Positions 55,585-64,000 of a DNA stretch of 64,000 bases are shown here, one piece after another. Below the pieces are notes generated by a model. That model was not told the origin of the DNA, searched no databases, and saw nothing but the letters and a program-made list of their open reading frames with translations. The stretch's first letter is position 1, and each line of letters opens with the position of its first letter. The translations under genes and the position numbers were made by a program. Origin of the DNA: Anthoceros angustus. Taxonomy: Eukaryota > Streptophyta > Anthocerotopsida > Anthocerotales > Anthocerotaceae. Location: assembly GCA_010909165.1 (NCBI GenBank), contig MU008161.1:434001-498000 (forward strand). The letters are read 5' to 3'.

Positions 55585-56470
55585 TCGCCATAGTCAGGAC
55601 CACCACTGACCACAACCAGTGCCACTACTTTCCACTTTGAAAACCACCACTGTCCACAGTGAACACCACCCCTCACCACAGTTTCACTAGACCACCACTC
55701 ACCATGGTCACGACCACCATTGTCCGCATTCAGGACCACCATTGTCCACAATGAAGATCACTACCCCTCGCCACAATATAGACCATCACTGACCATGGTG
55801 AAGACCACCACTACCCACATTCAGGACCACCACGCTCCACAGTAAACACGACCACCCTCCGCAATTAGGTCCAACACTCTCGACAGCGAGGATCACCATA
55901 GTCCACATGAAGACACCACTCCCCACGTGAGGGCCACCACTCTCCACAGCCACGATCACCTTAATCCACATGAAAACACCACTCACCACGTGAGGACCAC
56001 CACTCTCCACAGCCAGAATCACCACAATCCACATTAAACACCTTTCCCCACGTGATGAGGACCACCACTCTCCACAACCAGGATCACCACAATCTACATG
56101 AAAACACCACTGACCACATGAAAAACACCACTCTCCACAGCAAGGATCACCACTGTCCATAATGAGGATCACCATAGCCCACATAAAAAACACCCCTCTC
56201 CACATGAAAAACACCACCCTTCACAGCCAAGAACACCACTTCCCACAATCCTTGCACACCACTCTCCACAGCCGAGACCACCACTCTTGACACTGAGGAC
56301 CACCACTCTCCACGGTCACCAACACCAGCCACCATTGCTAGGAACACCATTGGCAGCAATCGAGCCTACCGCCCTCGCTAGTGAAGGACATCATTATCCA
56401 CAAGTAAGTACCAGTTGTCTCCACTACGAGGAACACCCATCTCCACAATCAAGCCCACCATATTCAGGAG
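55570..56470 (-). repeat. 21-bp / 63-bp satellite array, right copy (inverted)
   Basis: Read on the minus strand, the array consists of diverged GTGGAGAGTGGTG monomers. Between about 55900 and 56150 they are organised as a 63-bp higher-order unit (three 21-bp monomers; GGTCCTCACGTGGTGAGTGG in one of them). It is related to the plus-strand array at 16530-17085 but more diverged. A 143-codon reverse shadow ORF (55786-56217) is only repeat translation. Confidence 0.85.
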
Positions 56471-57820
56471 CCAGGAGAAAGGACCACGATCCTCGGTGGT
56501 GCTCAACCTGCGCAAAGTGAACAGCTCGGCATTGTTCTGAGTACCACAGCAAGAACCTCATGAACTGCTATATGGATGACCTAGAACTTTTCGTAGGCTT
56601 GTGCGTGCAGGCTACCATCCACCCCAACAGAATTCAGCTGGGAAGCACTATTGCATGTGCAGGCAAAGACTATGAAAATGCCCAAACACCACATTTTCCT
56701 AGTTGCATAAATGGGGAAAAAGTAAACCAAAGCTGCAGCAATTGGAATAGAAAAACAATGGTGCGAACAGCCCACAACCAGCCCACTGCAACAAACCATC
56801 ATTCGTTCCTCACCTGTGACATATCCAGGAAGTGGACAATGTGCTTGTCGAACGTCTTCGGGGCAACTCTCAGGCGCTTGATAAAGACATAGAGGTGATG
56901 TCGTGGTTGTTCTACAAGGTAAAATAAATAGCATTTACTAAGTATACTTACGTTAATCACATCAAGTGTACAAATGTTCACTTACACATAGGCTCCGATG
57001 TAGTGATATCCCGTGGAGGGGGCGACATTCGATATCCCGCCTTCGTGCACTCAGGCATTGGGCTCTACCACTCCAGTAACTCGTTTGCATATAATTCATA
57101 TGCTTTCATTGTATATATAAAAATCTTAAACTGCGAAACGCTCTCTCCTTTTTATCCAGCGTTGGACTTCATACAGGCTCGGGATCGGCATATGCCGCGG
57201 AAGGCGGCAGGGGAGGCGCACTGGGAGCTGGAGGAGGGGTGTGGAGCTGCATCCGGCACGGCGGTAGGGTTTGGCGGATTAGGGAGATGGCGGATGATGC
57301 ATCGCCGCATGGCAATGCCTCAGCAGCAGCTCTTGCACGACTGGGCAAGGGCGGTACTTTGTTGGACTCCCTCTCATGGTGTGGCCCTGGAAGATCTACA
57401 AGGAGCTCTACATTGTCTAGCATTTTGAGATGGTGGTGAAGGTATCTTGCAAATTTTCCATGGCTATTCTGTAGGCTCAGCTTGAGCTGGGAGGGAAAGA
57501 CCCTGTCTACATGAGGCAGGATGTGCAAGACGTTGCAATGTCTGCAGCCCCGTGCGATGACGTCTCTAGCCGATTTGAGGCAAGCTCTGCCATATCTGCT
57601 GGCCAGATTGCAGGACGAATGCTGGGCACGGGCACGGGCAAGGGCATGGGCTACGGTATACCTCTGCTGATTTCTTTTTCCGAGCTAGGCAATGCAACTG
57701 CGTAAGGACAGTCAGTATGTGGGCTGATGGGCTCTTGATGTGTGCTTGGACTCGAGGTCTTGATGGGTTTCTTTTGAAGTCTGGGAACTCTAGGTCTTGC
57801 TATGAGAAGAGAAGACAACA
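56471..57820 (-). other. Possible exons of an unrecognised reverse gene
   Basis: The minus strand holds a well-formed segment bounded by splice-like sites: acceptor CCTTGTAG, then EQPRHHLYVFIKRLRVAPKT and DKHIVHFLDMSQ, then donor GTGAGG (about 56921-56811). Further upstream a GGISNVAPSTGYHYIGAYV stretch and a larger frame at 57169-57528 could be earlier exons. I do not recognise the protein. Confidence 0.3.
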
Positions 57821-58060
57821 TCAATTACGGGAGACCGTGGACTCAATGCTTTGCATTTGAAGGTAACACATAAATTGCATTGCACCATGCTTACTACTTT
57901 CCCAAGCTACTTCTGCTGACACCTCAGCTTTTTGCACAGGATCACTAAGCTTTTTTATCCCTTTCCAAGAACTTGATGTGGATGTCTCACAGATTCTTAG
58001 AATAGCCTTCCTATGTTTTGGCCGTGTTGTTGCAACAGACTGGGCAAATGTATCCATCAT
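57821..58060 (-). CDS. Small unrecognised reverse ORF
   Basis: 79 codons starting MMDTFAQSVATTRPKHRKAI, with WKGIKKLSDPVQKAEVSAE. The composition is protein-like and it could be an exon of the putative reverse gene in 56.5-57.5 kb or a separate remnant. No motif recognised. Confidence 0.25.
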   Translation of the reverse strand: MMDTFAQSVATTRPKHRKAILRICETSTSSSWKGIKKLSDPVQKAEVSAEVAWESSKHGAMQFMCYLQMQSIESTVSRN

Positions 58061-60400
58061 TGAAAATGTTCACAATATGACTCCGTACCGTTGTTTAGTC
58101 CCGTAGGTAGTATTTGAATAACTTATATTGTTATTTTACAATGATAGCTTTTATAAGGGTTGTTCCTCTTGTCATGGGGTAGATGGATTTTCCCATCCTT
58201 TTTTAACAATAAAGTCTCCATCTGTTCAAGCTGAATAGGAAATGGAATCCAGGAATTCAATTCGGAATAAGCTTAGCACCTTCGTCAATTTTAATCGACC
58301 ACATATTACTTTGCAGGCGACAGCTAACTACGGCATTGAAGCATCCGGAGTCCACGAAGTGTGAGCGCTTGGATAAATCATCTGCATCTCCCCAAGCGGG
58401 AAATATGTACATATCGCTCAAGCACGCAACTCATAAACGCCCGGAAACACGAGCACCACTAGACCTGGCGCTTGGAAATTAACACGAAAAACCCGGGTGA
58501 GCCGGGGCGGAATTATGAGAGGACGCCTGCCAGCTTCCAATCACCCGTCTCAAGCTTCTATGGTCTTTTTTTCTGAATGACAAGAGGCATAGAAAATCAT
58601 CGTTTTCCACATATACATGCTACAAAACAGATTGTTTTAGTTGGAAATCGGCATACCACCGTAAGTAACACCAGTTCAGTACTAGCGGGATCCGAGCATC
58701 GTGGCGTGGAGTGCAAACAAGCGGGACGTGACCTTATTAAGCAGAAGCGAAGCTTGTTATTGCTGAAGAGCTGTAGGCCAAGTTAGTTATACTCGTTTGG
58801 TGCCTGCATTATCTGGCCCTTGAGTAGCATCGGTTTCCAGTCAGGTGATGTATGTGTCTACTCCTGTGGCTTCTTGTCTATAGGCTAGACTCACTTGCAG
58901 AATGCAGGTGTCTGTCCTGGCAGAACTTCGTGCAGAGTGTGGAGTAACTTTTGCAATCCGGCTTTCTTTTTCTCGGCAAGTGGTTTAGGAAATGGCAAAA
59001 CAAAAACGAAGCACAGAAGAGACACATGGGAAGGAAATCGCATTGACACAAGTCGTTGATCACGGTAGCTGTCAGGCCTTTGAACGGTTTAGGTTTGAGC
59101 AGATTTGTCAGTTTCTATGTGTACGCGGAGCGAGACAGTTGGATAGCTATTCGTGCACGCCAGAAGCAGAAAGCAACTCCCTACTTTTGTCTCAGCGCGG
59201 GTTCGGGAATTAAAGGGATGGTGCAGGTGCCAGGCAGTGTGAAATCTTCCAGACTACAGACTCCGACTCGTGCACTGTAATGCCGCACCCATCCGTATCT
59301 TCGCAGGCATAGCTTTCATTTTAGAAGCCTTCTCGATCCGGTCTCCAGAAACCAGAGCAGCCATGCCGCTGTGGTGTCCTTCCTGGAGCCTTCCGAACAC
59401 GAAAGGGAACAGTGTTTGTGCATGGGACGCCGTCTGCTGTGAAGTGGATGGCCGAGAAAACAATGTTTGCAACAAGTCGGAGCACCAGAAGCGGCTGCCA
59501 AGTGGGACATGGCCGTTGGGTCACGAGCTACCGGCCATACCCGAGGGTTCTCCCACGGCAACGCCCCTGTGAAAGCCATGACCCATTTCACCACGTGCTG
59601 CCAGACAGGAAACCAACGCCCACTAGCGCGCGGCCCCGATGTGGATCCACCGAGCTAGTAGACGATCGCCACCTACCATATTTCGCACTTCGTTCTCAGA
59701 GGGCTGGCGTGTGGCCTGTACCCTCCTCCCGCCATGATGGTCAAACTTCTACGGTGATGTTGTAGCTGGGACAGCGGGCACGGTAGGTATACCACTTGGT
59801 CGCTGATTGATGAGCATTCCTGCTCCGATTTCCCAACAAGTGTAAGGCAAGGGCGAAGAGTGATGGAGATCGCTGCCGACTCCCCTACCTTGACTTCACA
59901 ACCCACTTTGTGACTTCCCCTGTCATCCCTGTCTCTCCGTCAGCCTCATCGATTGCAGCGCTTACAGAACGGAATCATAACGTCACTGCCAGCAACCCCC
60001 CCAGCTTAAGGATTGTTTAAAGTCCCAGATTCCCGAAAAGATCCTGGAACTGCCCTCGCCGACCCTCCACCAGTCGCCACAAGAAAGCATTCGTACCTAA
60101 GCGTGTAAAACTGAGCAAAAGCGTACTGTCCTCTCCCTGGCCCTGCCCCTTCCCCTGCCATGCGCTTCTTGTCCATTTTGGGTGCCAGAAAAAAGACATC
60201 AGTTGTGGACCCCCTTCCTAACCTGACCTGCGTCATTGTGATTCAATTCCAACCCGGAGTCTCAAAACGCAACAATTTCCCATTTCTGCTCCATTTCCTT
60301 GTCCAACCATTTCAATTTCCGCGCGCTCTCCTCACGTTCGGTGAATTCATGTCTCTGCCGCAACCAGCATGAGCCAACTCCAACTCCATGCCCTGGCCCT
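58061..60400. other. No recognised gene
   Basis: Only short frames occur, overlapping on both strands (for example near 59254-59594), none with family resemblance. Confidence 0.4.
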
Positions 60401-61241
60401 GGCATGAATGAATGAGTAAATGGTGTCACGGAATCCGCCTTCCCGATTCACCCACCCCGAGATCATGGCTTATCCTATCCTCTCTTGGGTCGCCGTCAGG
60501 GGGATTTTTTTTCCCTTCACGGCTTCGACCAGCAGTGAACTGGGCCACCTCTGCCCCGGCGCCACGCGTCGCCAAGTACGCCCTCCAAGTGGAGCAAACT
60601 CTGCCACGTGGCTCCTGCCACGTCGGCTGGAGGGCCGGCTTGACCGGGCGACCCCACGGGACCGGGTTGGCCCCGCCGCATTGTTGTCCCAACCTCTACG
60701 GCCACCTGCCCGCTGCCCGCGGCGCATTTAAAATGCACCCAACGTGCCTCCTTCTCTCACCCGGGGAAGGAGCTCCTTTCTGTTCTCCTGTTCTCCTGCC
60801 GCTGCGAGGAGAGGAGGAGCGCGCAGTTTGCAGAGCGGGAAGGGGAGCCTCTGAGCGCTTCTGAAGCTCTCGTGGTGTCGTTGTCGAGTTCCCATTTCGA
60901 GCTGCTTGTACGCTTTAAGTGCACGCTGCGTCAGGATAAGGTGAGGATAAGGCAGGAATTAGCAACATTGTGCTGGAGTATTAAATTCCTCTTCGGGCCG
61001 TGGGAAGTACCAGCGCCGGCTTGTGGATTAGCACAAGCAGCTGGCAGAGTGGATGAGGATGAGGAGCAGGATGCATTTCTGCGTATAAATTCCCTCCCCG
61101 CACTCGCACTCGCACTCGCACTCGCTGCACTTCTACACCATTTGCGCGATTCTGCTCGATCCATCCGGGGGCGGCTTTGCTTCCTGTGTTTCCTCTCCGG
61201 CAGGCGGAACGTGAGTCTCGGCCTGCTCCGGAGTCGTCACC
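60401..61241 (+). promoter_or_regulatory. Promoter and 5' leader of the hexose transporter
   Basis: The palindrome GCCACGTGGC (60603-60612) contains a G-box CACGTG, and a second ACGT core (CCACGTC) follows about 10 bases later. Pairs like this are typical of bZIP/ABRE-type control. A TTTAAA box at 60727-60732 could be the TATA element, leaving a leader of about 480 bases. No upstream coding frame is convincing. The assignment rests on motif and position only. Confidence 0.4.
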
Positions 61242-63384
61242 ATGGTGGGAGGGGGCCCCATGCTCACGCAGAGGCGGGAGGGAGGCCGGACGATCAATGA
61301 CGGGAAGGTCACGGCCTACATCATCCTGGTGAGCATCATGGCGGGGAGCGGCGGGCTCATGTTCGGATACGATGTGGGAATTTCAGGTAGGAGGTTTCGT
61401 TTTGTCTCTGCTGGTCCGGGTGATTGGAATGCTGGGATGTGCGGCTTGCTTGTCGGTGCCAGTGCTGACGGCGTCCGGGGACGATGGATGGCAGGGGGTG
61501 TGACGTCCATGAACTCCTTTCTGGGGAAGTTCTTTCCCAAGGTGCTGCGGAGGACGCTGAGCCCGCAGAATCCCAACAGCTACTGCAAGTACGACAACCA
61601 GCTGGTGCAGCTCTTCACGTCCTCGCTCTACATCGCGGGCCTTATCTCGACCTTCTTCGCATCCTACACCACCAAGCGGTTCGGGCGCCGGGTCACCATG
61701 CAAATCGCCGGCGTGAGCTATCTGGTGGGCACGGCTGTGGCCGCCGGCGCAGCCGAGATCGGGATGCTGATTGTGGGAAGAATTTTCCTCGGGATTGGCG
61801 TCGGCTTCGCGAATCAGGTACGCTGGAGGGAATGGTCCATCGGATGCATGTGAGTGTAGCTGTCGCGGTTATGATCGGCGCGGGAAGTGGAGCGTGAGCG
61901 TGCTAGTGGTGACACTGACATGAAAGGAGGATCGCAATTTTTTAATTGCTTTTGTTTGATGCGCAGGCGGTGCCGCTGTACTTGTCGGAGATGGCGCCAC
62001 CCAAGCTTCGGGGTGCCTTGAACATTCTGTTTCAGCTCTTCATCACCATTGGGATTTTGATTGCCAACTTGGTGAACTACGGCACGGCCAAGATCGACCC
62101 CTGGGGATGGCGCTTGTCCTTCGCAGGAGCCGGCGTGCCGGCTCTTATCCTCGGGATCGGTGGCATCGTCTTGCCTGACACTCCCAACTCCTTGATCGAA
62201 AGAGGGAAGGTGGAGGAAGGGAGGCGAGTGCTGAAGAAAGTTCGGGGGACGGACGATGTGGAGGAGGAAATAGCGGAGCTCATCGAAGCCAGTGAAGCAG
62301 CGAAGCAGGTACAGCTGGCTCGCAAACATTTGAAGCAAATGCGCATGTCGGTTCATTTTGTCTGAGGCTGTTTGTTTTCTCTCGTCCCTGCCCTGGCCAG
62401 GTGACGAATCCATGGAAGAATATCTTGCTGAGAAGGAATCGACCGCAGCTGGTCATCACCGTTCTGTTTCAGCTGTTCCAGCAGATGACTGGGATCAACG
62501 CCATCATGTTCTACGCTCCTCCCTTGTTCCAGACGCTTGGCTTCAAGTCGGATGCTGCGCTTTACTCCGCCATCATCACAGGAGTGGTGAACGTGTTTTC
62601 AACCGTGGTGTCGGTGGTGAGTGTTGACCGCCTGGGCCGCAGAAAGCTGCTGTTGGAGTCCGGGTTTCAGATGTTCATTTCCATGGTAAGCACATGCTGA
62701 AACACATGCTACGCCTTGATATTCCTGCTGTTCCATTTGATACTCGCCGAGTTGGTTGATGGTGAACTGGTGTTGCCTCCCTGTGCTCTGCAGGTGGCTA
62801 TCGCTGTCCTCCTTGGTACCGGTATCAAAGATGGGCAATCCCTGCCCCACGGATCAGCCATCGCCGTGGTGCTGTTTATCTGCGTGTTTGTGTCGGGTTT
62901 TGCGTGGTCATGGGGCCCCCTGGGTTGGCTTGTGCCATCCGAGATTTTCCCTCTGGAAACCCGATCTGCAGGCCAAAGCATCACAGTCTCCTTCAACCTC
63001 TTCTTCACCGGCGCCATTGCTCAGGCTTTTCTTTCCATGCTGTGCGCCATGAAGTATGGTATTTTCCTCTTCTTTGCGGGGTGGGTTGTGGTGATGACCA
63101 TTTTTGTCTATTGGTTTCTACCTGAGACCAAGGGAGTGCCCATCGATGAGATGAAGTACGTGTGGAGGAAGCACTGGTTCTGGAAGAGAGTCGTCCCCAG
63201 CACCGAAGACTCTGATTTCCCTCTTCCCACCATCAAGGGCGCCCAGAATGGAGACCATAAAAAGGACGGGGAAGTGGAGAATGAGGGCATCAAGAGCCCG
63301 CTTCGCAGCCCGCAGAACGGAGTGAAGAGCGACCAAAAGCAACCGCAACCCCGAACTCAGCTCCCAGCGATCCGTGGGAGGTGA
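61242..63384 (+). CDS. STP-type hexose/H+ symporter (MFS), 5 exons
   Basis: Exons 61242-61386, 61495-61817, 61967-62308, 62401-62685 and 62794-63384, all with GT-AG introns of 92-149 bases, give an intact 561-aa protein. It is a 12-helix sugar porter that imports hexoses with protons across the plasma membrane. Landmarks: proton-site Asp44 in [10 protein letters not shown], Arg144 in [15 protein letters not shown], sugar-site Gln297/Gln298/Asn303 in [23 protein letters not shown] after helix 6, and PETKGVP near the end. The two Cys residues of the STP lid disulfide are conserved (Cys79 in NSYCKYD and Cys449 in SMLCAMKYG). The usual length is about 520 aa; here a hydrophilic C-terminal tail of about 50 residues (Lys, Asp, Pro and Gln rich) is added. 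The start at 61242 gives the normal short N-terminus. Confidence 0.95.
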
Positions 63385-63619
63385 CACCTTTTTTCAGGCT
63401 CTGGAAGCTGTACAAAACCCTATTTAATTTTTCATGCGTGATTTTAACTGTGTGAGAGTAGTTTTACAAATAGGTAGCACCCGCGATATGTAGACACAGG
63501 CTTTTGACTAATCTTGGGCTCCGTCAGTCGCAGCGGCTTAGCGAGACTTTGCTGTGAGACGTGTTGCCCCAAGTGTACAATAGAGAACTAATAATCACTC
63601 TTGCAAAGATGCCATAGTA
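63385..63619 (+). other. 3' UTR and flank of the hexose transporter
   Basis: No coding sequence. Several TTTAATTTTT and AATAATCA stretches could serve as weak polyadenylation signals. Confidence 0.4.
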
Positions 63620-64000
63620 CAGTCAGACCCCTCTAATTGGGAACAATTGGGAGTAGCAAAAATCGTCCCATTTAGAGGGGTTCCCGATTAGGCATTTTCA
63701 TCTTTTTTTTGAAAATAAAAATATTTAAAAAAAATCAAAAATCCTTTAAATCAAAAATTCGAAAGAGCTTAAAAGCTTCCAAAAAATCCAAAACAATCCA
63801 AAAAAATCCAAAATGCTCCCTCATACTACATAGCTGCCAACCTAATTCTAGTTTGCCGGGTTAAAATAATCATCAATCCTTGATTGATCTTTGAGTTACT
63901 TTCATCCAATGACTAGCAATATGTTTTTCCAAGCGAGAATGCAACTTCAAAGCATCAAGAGTGTTATGTGGCATCTCTTCCAAAACATCTTCACTATCCT
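63620..64000 (-). mobile_element. Terminus of a pogo-like Tc1/mariner element (partial)
   Basis: After a TA dinucleotide (63618-63619) the sequence CAGTCAGACCCCTCTAATTG looks like a pogo/Tigger-type terminal repeat. It is followed by subterminal inverted segments (CTCTAATTGGGAAC and its near-complement GTTCCCGATTAG at 63686-63697). The minus strand inside carries the C-terminal end of a coding region. The element continues beyond the window. Confidence 0.55.
63849..64000 (-). pseudogene. C-terminal end of a pogo-like transposase
   Basis: The minus strand from the window edge reads LHSRLEKHIASHWMKVTQRS, ending in a stop at 63873-63875. In the next frame it reads QSRIDDYFNPAN, recalling the 'Q-x2-I-x-D(Y/F)F' tail of pogo/Tigger transposases. 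Either one shift separates the two or only one is real. Catalytic residues lie outside the window. Confidence 0.45.

Overview
This is nuclear DNA of a land plant, most likely a seedless one (lycophyte, bryophyte or fern grade) or a close streptophyte relative. The host genes are plant families: an STP-type hexose/H+ symporter, a CLC-d anion/proton exchanger, a DUF1635 protein and a plant-type family GH31 glucosidase. They use GT-AG spliceosomal introns, mostly 75-450 bases. The rest is retrotransposon and DNA-transposon sequence, much of it decayed and nested. The species itself cannot be read from the sequence.

Layout. 1-0.8 kb: 3' end of a Ty1/copia element with the start of its LTR. 0.8-3.6 kb: small repeats (a 473-bp TIR element, a perfect 34-bp palindrome) and an unrecognised reverse ORF. 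3.6-4.9 kb: DUF1635 gene (+). 5.3-5.9 kb: degenerate repeats. 6.0-8.5 kb: intronless GH31 gene resembling heteroglycan glucosidase (+), with five apparent one-base losses at G/C runs. 9.2-14.6 kb: complete CLC-d gene (-), modelled here with 22 exons and 776 aa. 16.1-17.1 kb: 21-bp satellite array. 18.1-55.6 kb: one conserved ORF on the minus strand, carrying SDGAASQ and GSGHGKGEYDG motifs, broken into three pieces by two later insertions. 55.6-56.5 kb: a second array of the same 21-bp repeat in the opposite orientation. 56.5-60.4 kb: no recognised gene. 61.2-63.4 kb: STP-type hexose transporter (+), 5 exons, 561 aa. From 63.62 kb to the end: terminus of a pogo-like DNA transposon.

Nesting. 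Insertion 1 is a copia-type element on the minus strand (19619-41062). It has 212-bp LTRs that differ at 3 positions, a PBS complementary to initiator Met-tRNA, and a 5-bp target duplication CATTT. It carries about 18 kb of further scrambled fragments: plus-strand copia and gypsy pieces, a DUF7869-like gene, and a degenerate ParB-like plus DNA-methyltransferase-like reading frame. Insertion 2 is a CACTA-like element (41340-55382) with about 27-bp TIRs and a 3-bp target duplication ATG. It is itself filled by a Ty3/gypsy element (about 41879-54249) with 1.2-kb LTRs, a full but decayed pol, an extra 3' reading frame and an internal 1.3-kb tandem duplication. Removing both insertions and one copy of each target duplication restores the reading frame of the SDGAASQ ORF at both junctions, which is strong internal support for this history.

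The most unusual object is that ORF together with its flanking inverted arrays of 21-bp repeats, a layout like that of foldback transposons. The host genes look like ordinary neighbours and do not form a pathway, although two act in sugar metabolism or transport.
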